Of a DNA stretch of 64,000 nt, positions 24,901 to 36,197 are shown piece after piece. Location: assembly GCA_964247055.1 (NCBI GenBank), contig OZ176056.1:7502001-7566000 (forward strand), in the 5' to 3' direction. Position numbers and translations under genes: made by a program. The notes beneath the pieces are model-generated. The model did not search any database, was not told where the DNA came from, and saw nothing but the letters and a program-made list of their open reading frames with translations. This DNA comes from Paragordius varius. Lineage: Eukaryota; Nematomorpha. Positions within the stretch are counted from its first letter, which is position 1. The number at the start of each line of letters is the position of its first letter.

Positions 24901-27900
24901 TAAAGTTTTAAAAATATGAAAAAAAATGCCTAAATTTGGAATATACATATTTCTAGATCTTTTATTATTAACATCATTTTATAAAATAGGTTGATTTATA
25001 AATGATAATTTAACTATATAACACATTAAAATTCACTGTACTTTTAACTTATAAAAATGGAAATTGTTTATTTATGATTTACCTATTTTACACTTTACAT
25101 TTTTAAATTAATTACCGTAAAAATTGATATTATACGGACCAAACTCAAAAATATAAAAACAAATAAATATTTTTACTCAAAGGACAACCATATTGGTTTA
25201 ACCTTGATTTATTCTACAAAGATTATATAGTTAAATAAATCGTAAAATACACATTGGATTGTGTTTTCAATTTAAACTCTATTCCATACTTTGCAATTTA
25301 AAAAAAATATATGGATTTAGAAAGTATGATTGTGAGTTTAGAATAAAAATTATTTGTCTTTATATTTTTACGTTTTTTTTCCGTTATAATAATTTCAATT
25401 TTGACCACATAATAGTATTATTTAATTGAAAAGTTATACCTTGTTCCATATCAATCAAAATTTGAGGAAGTTGTAGGTTTTGATTGGGTCCAGAAACAAT
25501 TGAATCTCCGACCTTATCTAAAATAAATTTTTAGCAATTATAAACTTTTTTCATCATTTAAATTATTTGGAGATACATTAATAAATTTAATCAAATTTCG
25601 TCAATCTTATACAAACAAAGCCAAAAAAACCATTAACATTTTAAACTAAATTTTTTGGTTAAAAATCAAACAATATTGATGATTAAATCATTATAAATAA
25701 AATCCCTATCGTAAGCTAGGGACCTTTGAGAAAAATACCGTTAAACAGTTTTAAGGTCAAAAAATGGAAAAATCGAAAATTTTTATTAAAAATCACTTAT
25801 AAAGCCGATAAAAAAACCAAAAAATATAATTATTTTTTAATAATTACGCTTTTTTTTCGAACAAATCACTCTAAGATCACAAAAACACAGATGAATAAGT
25901 TCAAAAAATTGAATGAAAACTAAAATTTCGATCTTATATAACCCTTTTTCTCAAAAATCACCCAAAAACAAAAAGTTAAGTAAGAACACCAAAAAAACAA
26001 TATTTCGTTTAAATAAACCTATTTTTCGTGTAAAATTACCGCAAAAAGTAGTTAATATAAGTAGAAAAAAAATGTATACAAAACAGTATAAAAAACTCAA
26101 AAAACCCATATTTTTGCTTTAATGACACGTAAAAATCCAGTAAAAACGTAATTAATAATTAAAAAACCCCAAAATACTGTGAAAAAACCAAAAAAAAGCA
26201 AACCCATATTTAGATTAAATGCCATATTGTTTCTTAACGTTAAATTTTGTTGTCCATTATTTTCACCCTTACCGACAATTAGAGGTAAAAAGGTTTCTTC
26301 ATTGTTTGAAAAATTTTCGCACAGATCTTCAGAGTCATCAGAACTTTGTTCATTGAATAAGCCATTAGATTCTGTAATTGGGGTTAGGGGAAGCCCCATA
26401 TTGTATCCACCAGCATTCTTATTTTGGGAGTTTTTATCGCCTCCCAATAATATTGTTGAGAAATCGGGTTGCATAAAACTATTGTTGGGTTTTTGCTAAC
26501 AAGCAAAAAAAAGGTAAATGTAAAATATATTTTTTGTTTAAGGGGAATTAATAATTTTTTAATCGATATACAGTATGCATTTTAATGTTTGCTTGTTTGA
26601 CACTATAGTAAGGTCAAATTGTAACACAGTACAGTAGTGTATGAAAAAAAGAAACGAAATAATTGTTTATTTAACATTTTGTAGTTTTTTTCCATACACT
26701 ACTGTGGTCAGTGTGAAATAAAAAACCATTAAAATACATACTGTATTTTACTTTTTTTTCGAACAAACCAAAATATGTTCTTCAATTTAATTATAATCGG
26801 ACTATAAAGGATTAAATGATTAAATCTACAAAGCAACTTCATTTAAAAAATACACTTATTTTCTACTTATTAAATTTTTGTTTTATCATTATTTATGTGA
26901 AAGATTTTGCAATGAAAAATTGATAGAACCAAATACAAAAGTAGTAATGGAAGAAATATTTAAATAAAGAAACAATTTGCTTAGATTCCTTGAATCGTCC
27001 AATTGTAAAAAAATTCAAATCAATTTATAGCTAAATTATGCCCAAACGATTAGTGTTATAGTATTAAAAAAATCAAATATCAAAAAAAATTTTTAGTTAT
27101 TTAGTTTTAGCGTTCTATCCTTGATAATTTAGTTTTTTATTATAATTAAATAACTGTTTTAACCTTAAAAACAACTTTGTAAAATCTTGTAATAATTTCA
27201 AAAAAACTAGAAAAATTGAAAACCAACCATATATGTATACACACATGCCGAAATTTAAAAAAAAATGTACAAATTGATAACACAAAACTTAAAATAATTT
27301 TAATTTTTATATTCCTATTTATGGCCAAATATATACTCGATTTCAAAAAATAAAAAATAAGTATTTATACCAAAAACAATTCATTAGATAAACGAACATT
27401 TGTCCCTACTCCATTATTGTTGAGATACGTTGTTCCTTGAGCATTTACTTGACCTTCAATGCTACAAAGCGAGTACTCACTATCATTTTCAAGGTCGGCC
27501 GGGTAGTTTAAACTTGTCCGTTCATTATTTCGAAAATTGTGTTGTTCTTTCAAAAAACTACAACTGCTATTTCGATGATTATTAAGATTGGATAAACGAC
27601 AACTTTGTTTTCTGGACTCATCTATTGACTTTTTTATAAAAAAAAAAGTAAAAATTTAAGGTTTATACGGACAAAACGTAAAAATATAAAAACAACCATA
27701 AATACTATTTAATACTTGATTGAATTTTTTCTTATAATATAAAGCGTTGTTTAATTTTTGCAAATTAGTGTAAACTAGAAATGCCACAATCAATTACATA
27801 TTTGACAATTGCAAATTAAATAATTTATAAGGGGGAAATTAAGGTATTAGAATAAGTGTGGTTATTTTACATATTTTTACGTGTCCATATCTAATCTTAC

Positions 27901-30311
27901 TGTGATAAAATTATTAAATATATGCCATTTACAAATTCAAATTTACCCTATAAATCAATTATAAATTTTCGGGCTAGTATAACTCGTCATTAATATGAAA
28001 TATATCTTTATGGCATAGTTTACTATTTGTATCAGTATTATTTAATTTTAAACAAAATTTCATAGTTTTTAGGATAAAAAATATAGGTATTCTTAAAAAA
28101 CATATAATTTTTTTAGTGTAAATTTGAATTGTTTAAGGGAGAATTCGAAGTGTAAATATATATATATATATATTAATATATAAGGTAAAATTACTAAAAT
28201 ATACTAAAATATCTTAAAAATTTATATGATAATTTTAATTTTATACATTATATTTGTCAGCGAAACCAATTTCTTGAGTAGCTAAACATATGTTTAAATC
28301 CTTCAAGTCGACTGAACTGAAATGTTCATCTATGAAATAAAGAATATGGAAATAATATATTTTAAAATAATTATTATAAATTACAGGTAAAAATGATTAA
28401 AATTTAATGAAATTATTATATTTTCATTGTATATCTTCAATCAATATTAATTTATTAAAAATTATTTAAATTCTTTAAAATGTGAAAATAAAAAAATCTA
28501 TAAAAAAAATTATGAAATATACTTATAATTTGATTCAAATGTTCATAACTATTCCCATCAGGCCCCATATTTGAATTTAATACATCTATATAAATATATA
28601 GGAATATTAAATTAATATATATCCGCAAAATAAAGAACAAAAAAATACCATTTTTATGCAGTAAAAATTGAAATTATACGGTCAAAACGTAAAATTATAA
28701 AGACAATTTTTTTTTCAAAATTTACAATTGTAAAATAAAATTGAACGTGTTAGATATCCCTATTTAACTCTTTGCCATTTTAAACACTGAGTTATATTTA
28801 AAAATATCAAGACTTAAAAAGTATGGGGTTGCCTTTAAGAAATAAAATTTTTTTACTGTATAATTAAACTTTGAATCTGAATGTGCTATAAAAATATATA
28901 TTATATTTCTTATTAACCTTATCGGGTAATTTATATAAAAATAAGTTATTATTTAATTATATAGTTGACATAATGAAAGTTGAAATTTTTTAGTTCTACA
29001 ATCGCGGCATTTTTACAAATATATATTTTATGGATAAGAATGTTAGATAATTAATTCAAAGATATTACTATTACTTTTCAATTCTTTAAAATTTTATTGC
29101 AAAAAACCTAATTTTCACGCACGTATAATATATATTTTATATTATGATGAGATATTAGTTATCATAATATATTCCTGAGAGTTAAATTGTAAAAAAAGTT
29201 AGCAATATTCAAAACCTTAAAATACAACAAATTTAAATTTAAAACTTAAAATCTCAAAAATTTTTCAAAAACTTTTAAAAATAAAAATCTAAAAGATTCA
29301 AAATATATAAAAACGTTTTTTTTCTAAACCATTAGTTGTATCCTCGTTTATTAGCTGTTGATCGTAATGGTTATCAAACGCAATTCCAAACATATCATTA
29401 GCTTTCATGGCAACATTGTATAACATTAGACCACTCGGGGACCCAGAATCAAAGCCCAAACAGATTCGATGGAATAAGGGATCAATCTATAATGTAAAAA
29501 AATAAAAATTACAGTAAAAAATGAAATTTTGACAAATAACATATTTTTTCGTTTTTTTTAAAAGTCAAACCCTTTACTGTTTTTTTTTTCAACCTTAAAT
29601 TTTATCCAATAAAAATCATTTCATTACTAAAATTAATTGAGGTGGGAATATATATAATGGATGATTGATCAATTTACATCTGCATTTTATACTTTGGAGG
29701 CTAAAATATAGAGTAATATTTTAAAAAATATAGGGCTTAAAAAGTATGGTTGTGTTTAGGAAAAAATGTTGGTCTTATTCTGTGATTTTTTTCGTATAAT
29801 TTCTATTTTTACTGTAAAATAAATACACTTTAAATAATAAATTATACAGTGATTTTGCTAATAGTCATCATAAATATGAAATATATTATGGCATAAATTT
29901 ATTATTTTTTGAGTATTATATTAATTTCAAACGAAATTTCATTTTGAAATTTTTTTTATAAAAAATAGATAATTTTTTATATATTCTGAAACTTATTATA
30001 TAGAGTGAATTTAAATTGTTCATGAGTATATTAAATATTTGTCTCACAAAAAATTTTTTTTGATATTCTGCTAAAAAATAATTTTAATAATATAATTAAT
30101 AAATGATTTTTAGTGTTCTTGTTAAATCAAGTTTTTTATTTCAAAAAAATATTGAAAAAAATTTATACCAAAAACCAATTTTATTAACTAATATAGCAAT
30201 CATAATGAATGCCTAATAATACTAAAAATGTAACTTATTTTATTTTATTTAGTATTTCACAATCTCAATAATAAAAAAATTTTTATGAAAAAAATAAAGG
30301 ATCAATATATA

Positions 30312-30346
<35 letters not shown>

Positions 30347-33300
30347 TTAAAGTAATAAATCTATCTACAAAAATTAAATATTTAAATTTTACTCTTAAAA
30401 TATACCATTTACTATAATTCACCCTTAAATATTTATTATGTTTTTTTAAGATTTACCTATGTTTTTTTTATATTTTTATGAATAAATTTTTGTTTAAAAT
30501 TAATATATTACTGAAAAAATAATAAACTATGCCATAAAAATTATATTTCTAGTGATAATGATGAGTTATATTAGCTGCCCGAAAAAAACATAATTTTTTT
30601 GGGGGGCAAATTTGAATTCTTGTTCAAGGGTGAATTTGAAGAGTAAATGGTATTATGTAATAAAAAAAAATTCAATAAATAAAATAAAAAGTATATACTT
30701 GTGGCACGTTATCAGGTTTTGTGCGTAAAAGATTTTTCACATTTTTTTCAATATTACATCCCACTGTACGGGCCTATGGATAGAATAAAAATATTCAAAA
30801 AATAAAAATTATTTATATAATTATAAAAAGTTTTCTGCATTGCAAAATATATGGAAGTTTTTTAGAAAAAAATCCAATTTAGATCAACCTTATTTTTTCA
30901 TTAAAAACTTAACACTTATTTTAAATTAATTGCTTTATATAAACATTATTCAATAGTCATTTTAAAAAATAATATATATATATATATCCCTTTATCTTTA
31001 ATATAAATTTATTAATTTTTTATAATTAGCTAATATTTAAATTTGGATTGAATATTGTATTAAAACATTTAATAAAAAAAATTTAAAATATAAGCAAATA
31101 TCAACATAAAATCCCAAATTTATTGATTAAAAATATTTGTTAATTAAACATTTAATTCTTTACATATTTTTCAATAAAGTTGTCGTTAATTAAATATTGA
31201 AGTTGAAACTGATTGAATATGTTTAATTTAAAAAGAAATAAGTTTTGATACGTGATAATAGGAAATTATAAAAAAAATATTTTTTTTTAAATTAATTTTA
31301 TTTATTCGAGTAATAAAAAATAATTATGGTTAATTACTTTTGTACGTTTAACTTTTTGAGGTAACAATTGCCCCTCAATTCCATCTTCTTGCATATCTTG
31401 GTTCATTTTTTGCCTTTCCTCTAAATATATATGTATTTAAAAAAAATGCAAATTAAAAAAACGAATTTATTCTTTCAAAAGACAACACACATACTTTTCA
31501 AACCTTAAAATAATCCTATTAAAATCACACTAAAAACAATCTTAAATAGGTATGTAAGGGTCAGGAGTTCAGATTCGGAGTTTTGTGGTAACAAAGTAAT
31601 TCCCGTTATAACTTAAGATCTTTACATTGTTCTGTGGAAAGGTTACGTTGATTCAAGTCCATTTTCATATTATCATTATAAGAAAAGAGTGGTCGCCCCT
31701 TTCTCCTTTTGTCATCAACATTAACAGTTTTTAAAGGGGTGGGGTGTGGCGTCTCTTCTTTGAATATGACAGTTAGAGGCGTAATCTATTAGTTTGGATG
31801 ATATAATAATCGATTTTATCGGTTTTTTTGAAATGAAAGTTGGTATTTCTGGTGTACGAAAGCAGCGTTTGAGTATTCGGCTATCACTAGTTAGGAGTTT
31901 TGTTTGATTAGTTAGGAGTTTTTTTATGACCATGTTTCGAAACCATAGGTAAGAACTGGTCTTATTCCTGCTTTGTAAAGATACCATTTATTACGATTGT
32001 TAACATTTTTGTTTTGGAAAACATATTTTAACTGATTATATTTTATCCAATCTTGTTGTATTCTGCCTTTTGTGGGCTTCCCTGAGATGAGACATCTCCT
32101 AGGTATACAAAAGAGTCTACCGATTCGATGTTATGTCCATCAATGTTAAATAGCTTTGGTCGATTAAAATTATTATTGCTTGGGTCTAAGCAATTTAAAC
32201 ATTTAAAATTTATTACATTTGTTAATTTGTCTCTAATGTTTAGAGCACACTTTTTGTGTACCCACATTTGACATGATATGCATTTAATCGAATTCGAACG
32301 TACTTACTTACTGCAAATGGAACAGGGGTATCTGGGTGACTTTCACTTTCACCCGTTATCATTATTTTTTGTTTTTGTGGCGTTTATGATCATTCCATAT
32401 TGTTCTAAGCATTTCTTCCACTTGGTATAGTTAGTTACCAGTTGATCCCATGATCGTGTTGTTATCACGAGATCGTCGACGAATAACATTTCCCAAGGGG
32501 GGCATTCAGTTCTTATGTCCTGCGTTGCCGCATCCATTATAGTTATAAAAAGGAGTGGGCTTAGGTCTGAACCCTGATGTAGTCCAGCGTTAGTTGGGAA
32601 GAATTTGCTTGTATTGCCGATATTGGTTTTTTGGTTTTTGTATTTTTGTAAAGATAAGATTTGTGTTTTTATTGTTCCTCTATTCCGTTTTTACGCAGTG
32701 CCCATTGTGAATTGTGGAGCGTGGTATTTAATCAAACGCACGTTCCAGATCTACAAAGACATGGTATAGCTTTTGTTTATTTTCCAGATATTTTTCTTGT
32801 TAACTATTGTGCTACTGTTTGGACGGAATGCAAACTGATTCGAATTTATGTTTATATGTTTTCTCAGCCTGTTTTTTATATAATTTCGATAATAGTGTAT
32901 GTTCCAGAAATTTCAGAGGTCTGTAGGACGATGTTTTTTGGTCGATCGCCATTATTTTTATAAATGGAAACAATAGCTGGGAGTTGGTTTGTAATTATTA
33001 TTTGGTTAAAAAGTTTTGTCAGATACTCTACAGTGTTTTTGATGAGTTGAATGAGGTCGACTTAAAGGCTGCTTGATTGGGCCTGGAGCTTTGTGGCTTT
33101 TTAATTTATTGATTGCAGTTGTGACTTCATCTATGGTAATTTCTTGTGTATGGGACCAGCTACGGGTGTAACCGTATTATAATGTTTGGTCGGATTTTTT
33201 TTGGTTGAGTTGTTTTTCTAAAAAATTTCTTTGACTTTCGAGGGATTTGTTATTATATTATCATTCACATCTTTAATACATTTTATGGTTTTATAACATT

Positions 33301-35959
33301 TTTATTATTATTATTAAGGTTTTTGAGTCTTTTAATAAACATGGCGTTTGGTATTTAAAATTTTTTTCCTAAACTTTCAATTTAAAAAAGAGTATGGGGT
33401 TGTCTTTTAGAAAAAAACATTTGTCTTTATATTTTCCCGTTTTGTCCGTTGTGGCAAATATTAGTAATAGTTACAAACATTCTCAGCCAAAACAATATAT
33501 TTAAGAAGCACCAGTCAGATTGAAAGGAGAGAGGGATTGAAAAACTTTGACGAATTCACATTCCTTATATCAAGGAAATGACAAGGGTCAAGGTTAATAA
33601 ATACTGTATCAACTTACGAACCTTAATCTGGTCTAAGCGAAACACTAAAAAAACGAATATTGGCCTATGATTTGATTAACAAAACTTCTTCTAGAGAAAC
33701 TTTCTTGTTGGTGATTTTAATTGCCATATTAGTAATGTGATAGTGCAATGATTACCATGGCATTCATGGGGGGGAGGACGGGTGAAAATCTCGATAAGAT
33801 AGGTGAGAGTTTACTAGAATTTTCGCGGAACAAACATGTTCCCCTAAAGCCCATATAAAGTTAGTTTTTGGTTATACTGTATGATCATTTTTTCTACTAC
33901 AAGTTTACTTACGAAATCGTAAAAAGCATTAAAATCTATTAAAAAGTTAGTTCATGCTTTCTATTGTGGAAAAACGATGTGGCTGGCTATTTTAATTTTG
34001 AAAATTGAAATGTGCAGGATCCAAAGGGTTAACTCCTTGTTACGGGGAAAAAAACGCTTAAAAGTTGATAAAAGTTGTTGAAATCAACTCATAACAATCT
34101 TAAAATATCTTGTTGTAATAATTAATTAAGTTACCAACACACATCTCCTCTCTTTTATACTTTGGAGTTTAAAACAAATGATTTATACCCATATATTTAA
34201 AAATCAATCAATTTTAAGAAAAAAATATTTGTCTATATATTATTACGTTTTGTCCTCCGTATAATATCAATTTTTACTGTATTTTCAAAATTTTAAAATA
34301 AAAATGCCGTAAATTTTGCGCAAATTATTATAAATTTTTTAAAAAGCGTTTTTAACATACTTTATACTGAAAAGTTTTGTTACAATTCAATTCTCAAAAA
34401 ACTATAAAATTTTTAAAGGTACTTATGCTATTTTTCTAAAAAATTATATATTTTGAAAAAAGTTTTATAAACAAGCATGCTTAAGTAGTGAAAATTGAAA
34501 AATAAATTATTTAAGTTTCAAAAATTTATACGTTAATAATTTTTACCTTTTTCTTTATTTATAATGAATCTTATAAAAAGTAACTGACAATTTCATAAAC
34601 ATTTGTATAAATTTAATAAAAAAGTGGAAAATTTTCAATTAAAACATTTCATAAGTTTATAAAAAAAAGTTTTTAAGTTATTAAAATTTTTTTTAAAAAA
34701 TAACCCGATTTTTGGCACAGTATGGAGAGCAACTTGAATGCCTCAGAATAATATCCATCAACACGATATGAATATATCTTAGTACTGGCATCAATGGTAT
34801 TGCTAGCTACCTATAAATATATTTATAAATTAAAAATGAAAAATATAAATTTAATTTAAAAAATGAATTATATATTTTTCATTCAGATTGATTTATTTTT
34901 TTTATGTAAAAATCTAAATTCAAAAGATGAAAAAAATGTAAAAACCAGAAAAATAGATATGGTTTTTAAATAGTCATCTATTAAAAATTTATATATATAA
35001 CCTATCGTTTCGTTCTGGATGCCAATATAAGGGTAAAAATAATATTTTACATTAGATAAAATTATTATAATTACAATTTATTTTAACCCTTAATTTTTTT
35101 TAAAAATAATTTAATAAATTATTAAAATTATAAAATATGTATTATATATTTTTTACATATCTTTTCCTTATTTCTCATAATCCAAATCAAGAGGTTATAT
35201 TTAATAGTTGAATGTAAGTTACATAATTTTTACCTGTTTATATATATTGTGTTATATTATCAAACTTTTTTTATTATTAATGGTAAAATTAAAAATTCTC
35301 TAAAAAGGTTTTTTTATAAATAATACAATCAAAATAAAAAACATTAATTTTTAATTATTATAATTTATGTTTCGGGTTTCTACGTAAGGTTTAGACATGT
35401 AAATTAAAGTCATATATTTAACAAATGTATTCAATAAGTTAGAATGTGGTCAGAAATCTAAGATGAATACAAAATATATATCTATTAATTTTTATGTTAT
35501 ATCTTTGATAAATTTGATTTAATGATAATAAAAAGAAGAAACCTGGAAATTGGTATCATTTTGGGATTGAGAGTGCACAATTTGAGACATATAATCAATC
35601 AGATGCAATTTATAAGCATTATTAACATTAACTTTCTAAAAAAATTAATAAAGAAAAATAACGTTTTCGGCGCATAATTTGATACATGTTGCATAATGTT
35701 CAGACATTTCTGTATTACTCATGGTAATTTTATTTGATTTTCTATTATCAATATACAATATATAATCTAACCTTTTGAGTTTAAGAATTCCTGATTCCTG
35801 CGCGCGTTGTAATTGATTAGTATGTCTTTCAATTTTTTCATTTTTATCGTCCGGCCCTTCATCAAAAAGAGATATTTCATTTGTTAAACCGTTTAATTTG
35901 CTTGATATACGTTTTGGTTTTCTTACATCATTCACAATATCTTCCCTTAAAATAACCAT
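14397..35959 (-). CDS. NCAPH: Condensin complex subunit 2 (kleisin NCAPH / Barren)
   Basis: Exons, 5' to 3': 35959-35663, 35635-35543, 34810-34705, 31420-31338, 30773-30699, 29486-29330, 28585-28523, 28329-28247, 27628-27371, 26495-26273, 25517-25440, 24876-24819, 24259-24078, 22293-22135, 21602-21525, 21060-20792, 19670-19373, 18932-18639, 17777-17725, 16540-16361, 15020-14919, 14468-14397. Phases agree throughout, giving 1,086 residues (human 741). Conserved parts: N-terminal kleisin helix (SEHYATCIKLCAENKVN..LHLIDYM, ~86-116), NTIDASTKIYSYRVD (~133-147), IDPLFHR (~219), DLKDLNICLA (~300), and the C-terminal winged helix (TYMGQELLQP; RALKRRLWELL; LLFLANEK|VLILLNTEDYGDIKV). Family knowledge: NCAPH bridges the SMC2 neck and the SMC4 cap and holds NCAPD2/NCAPG. 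The middle is swollen by Asn-rich linkers. Exons in the variable middle are less certain than the ends. Intron 1 is only 27 nt. Confidence 0.88.
15145..15450. mobile_element. MITE family D, copy 1 (NCAPH intron)
   Basis: Diverged copy. Left end has cacccT-type 20-mers (attctcaccctcaaacaatt), right end aaaggtgaattcaaactgta. Core ataatataactcataatacg as in other copies. Confidence 0.5.
15963..16237. mobile_element. MITE family C, copy 1 (Tc1/mariner-type)
   Basis: A well-preserved copy: starts CAGTAAAAATTGAAATGATA, ends with the mirrored ...TTTTTACTG, and is flanked by TA on both sides. The ~60-bp inverted ends carry the family words acggacaaaacgtaaaatat and aaagacaa. Core gcaaagtatggaatagagat is shared by all copies. 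Confidence 0.75.
16578..17055. mobile_element. MITE family E, copy 1
   Basis: Inverted ends CCATTTGCACTTCAAGAGTA / ...CACTCTTTAAGTGCAATGG flanked by TA. Each end holds tandem ~20-bp motifs (cttcaacttggtccttaaac). Non-coding, in an NCAPH intron. Confidence 0.65.
17270..17550. mobile_element. MITE family C, copy 2 (degenerate)
   Basis: Recognised by aaagacaaatattttt, the core gcaaagtataaaataatgta and the right-hand atttgtctatatatttttat...actgta. Confidence 0.5.
18018..18514. mobile_element. MITE family E, copy 2
   Basis: Left end tttgcagttcaagagtgtcc, right end cactcttgaagtgcaaatgg followed by TA. Tandem ttcaaggacc-type motifs in both ends. Its right end comes within ~125 bp of the NCAPH exon that ends at 18639. 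Confidence 0.6.
19110..19318. mobile_element. MITE family C, copy 3 (partial)
   Basis: The core gcagagtatgaaatagagat and the right end tatctttatatattttaaca ... ggccgtataatttcat are visible; the left terminus is not. Confidence 0.45.
19709..20251. mobile_element. MITE family E, copy 3
   Basis: Left end gagttggtctttgaacattt (terminus eroded), right end gactcttgaagtgcaaatgg plus TA. Both ends have tandem ~20-bp motifs. Lies just upstream of the NCAPH exon starting at 19670. Confidence 0.6.
21099..21368. mobile_element. MITE family C, copy 4
   Basis: Starts CAGTAAAAATTGGCATTATA after TA; core tatgtaatagagatgtataa; right end tttttacgttttgttttccg. Abuts the NCAPH exon ending at 21060. Confidence 0.6.
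21635..21897. mobile_element. MITE family D, copy 2
   Basis: Ends ccgtttacattttaaattta and gggtaaatttgaattgttta; core tatttttacgccatagttta. Confidence 0.55.
22315..22605. mobile_element. MITE family C, copy 5
   Basis: Left end tacggacaaaacgcgtaaaa, core gcaaagtatgaaatagagat, right end ttttccgtataatttaaatt. Directly precedes the Helitron-like copy B. Confidence 0.6.
22661..23242 (+). mobile_element. Helitron-like non-autonomous element, copy B
   Basis: Same family as copy A at 1174-1765: start (t)ttatatatttataaaaatgg, then shared body (ctttgtgatctgtttccaga ... cacaaaaatcgtgtctttga), a C run, the GC hairpin CTCGGGCTGCGTAGCACGAG and the terminal CTAG followed by T. Length ~580 bp. The open frames on both strands are non-coding artefacts of the element. 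Inserted in an NCAPH intron. Confidence 0.65.
23470..23780. mobile_element. MITE family C, copy 6
   Basis: Left acacggacaaaatgtaaaaa, right tatgtccgtataatttcaat; the core is present in the reverse sense (atatataattgattattgta). Confidence 0.55.
23846..24040. mobile_element. Palindromic MITE family F, copy 1
   Basis: Arms of ~75 bp, almost perfect inverted repeats: tgcattttaatgattgctta and acagtagtgtatggaaaaaa mirrored at 23955-24040. The right edge is ~40 bp from the splice donor of the NCAPH exon at 24078. A related copy lies at 26571-26743. Confidence 0.7.
24349..24588. mobile_element. MITE family D, copy 3
   Basis: Ends accatttacacttcaaaaaa and ctagggtgaatttggtata; core ctatgccataaagatatatt (reverse sense). 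Confidence 0.5.
25114..25405. mobile_element. MITE family C, copy 7
   Basis: Starts ccgtaaaaattgatattata, core attccatactttgcaattta (reverse sense), right end tttttccgttataataattt. Confidence 0.6.
26571..26743. mobile_element. Palindromic MITE family F, copy 2 (Tc1/mariner-type)
   Basis: CAGTATGCATTTTAATG ... CATTAAAATACATACTG flanked by TA; inner arms carry cagtagtgtatg as in copy 1. One arm has lost part of its inner sequence. Confidence 0.7.
27650..27903. mobile_element. MITE family C, copy 8
   Basis: Left tacggacaaaacgtaaaaat, right acatatttttacgtgtccat...cttactg. Abuts the NCAPH exon that starts at 27628. Confidence 0.55.
27923..28157. mobile_element. MITE family D, copy 4
   Basis: Left gccatttacaaattcaaatt, right gggagaattcgaagtgtaaa; core tatctttatggcatagttta. 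Confidence 0.55.
28659..28858. mobile_element. MITE family C, copy 9 (internally deleted)
   Basis: CAGTAAAAATTGAAATTATA at the left, ...ttttttACTG then TA at the right. Shorter than other copies and lacks most of the right inner arm. Confidence 0.55.
29512..29814. mobile_element. MITE family C, copy 10
   Basis: CAGTAAAAAATGAAATTTTG ... TTTCTATTTTTACTG with TA on the right. Core diverged. Just upstream of the NCAPH exon at 29486. Confidence 0.55.
29822..30035. mobile_element. MITE family D, copy 5 (degenerate)
   Basis: Core word gtcatcataaatatgaaata, then cataaatttattattttttg, and a right end gagtgaatttaaattgttca. Confidence 0.4.
30405..30650. mobile_element. MITE family D, copy 6
   Basis: Ends CCATTTACTATAATTCACCC and tgaatttgaagagtaaatgg, flanked by TA. 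Abuts the NCAPH exon ending at 30699. Confidence 0.6.
31443..33455. mobile_element. MITE family C, copy 11, split by a LINE fragment
   Basis: The left half (31443-31553: ttcaaaagacaacacacata, then caaaccttaaaataatcc) and the right half (33364-33455: gagtatggggttgtctttta ... cccgttttgtccgt) are separated by the RTE-like LINE fragment. A LINE inserted into an older MITE explains this arrangement. Confidence 0.5.
31570..33360 (-). mobile_element. RTE-like LINE fragment (RT to 3' end), decayed
   Basis: Minus-strand reading gives reverse-transcriptase pieces: a pre-RT linker (NDNIITNPSKVKEIF, ~33240), the YxDD-type core MLFVDDLVITTRSWDQL (~32490), a thumb region with KWKKCLEQYGMIINATKTK, a Cys/His stretch MWVHKKCALNIRDKLTNV (~32267), DSFVYLGDVSSQG (~32100) and a C-terminal GRPLFSYNDNMKMDLNQRN (~31690). 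Multiple stops and frameshifts occur and the endonuclease is missing, so it is a 5'-truncated dead copy. It sits in an NCAPH intron, in the same orientation as the gene, and splits a family C MITE. Confidence 0.75.
34050..34279. mobile_element. MITE family C, copy 12 (left end eroded)
   Basis: Right end ttacgttttgtcctccgtat...tttttACTG then TA; the core reads ctcctctcttttatactttg in reverse sense. The left terminus is not clear. Confidence 0.45.
35636..35662 (-). other. 27-nt intron in NCAPH
   Basis: GTTATTTTTC...TTTTTTAG on the minus strand. Removing it joins CIKLCAEN to KVNVNNAYKLHLIDY, which matches the human kleisin sequence [23 protein letters not shown] without a gap. Left in place it brings a stop in frame (TTTCTTTATTAA). 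It contains an ATTAAT branch-site-like word. Confidence 0.75.
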
Positions 35960-36197
35960 TATTAATTATGCGAGTTTTGAAAAGTCCGCTTTGTTTTTAT
36001 GTATGTGTGAAAACTTGACTATAAAATAAAAAAGTTCAAATTTCAACAATAATTAGAATACTATAGGTTTTTGCAAACTACCAATATATAAGGCTTACAT
36101 TTTTGTTTTATATAATCTTTGCTAAAACTAATTTTAAGATTCCTGTGACAATTCTTTTAAAAAAAAATATTTTTAGAATATAGAATCGGCCAAACAT
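35960..36197. promoter_or_regulatory. Bidirectional promoter region between NCAPH and the coiled-coil gene
   Basis: Only 238 bp separate the divergent start codons (35957-35959 on minus, 36198-36200 on plus). Both 5' UTRs and promoters must fit here or overlap. AT-rich, with no TATA box or named element that I can assign. No MITE is inserted here, in contrast to the flanking introns. Confidence 0.55.

Noticed and set aside
25726-26122. Lys-rich open frames in an NCAPH intron
   Set aside because: Composition simply reflects poly-A-rich DNA; no motif, no splice context.
26097-26272. Read-through extension of the NCAPH exon ending in a hydrophobic tail
   Set aside because: A good donor (gtaagg) at 26272 joins in phase to the next exon; a membrane tail makes no sense for a nuclear kleisin.
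32661-32963. 100-codon plus-strand open frame
   Set aside because: It is antisense to the decayed reverse-transcriptase of the LINE fragment.
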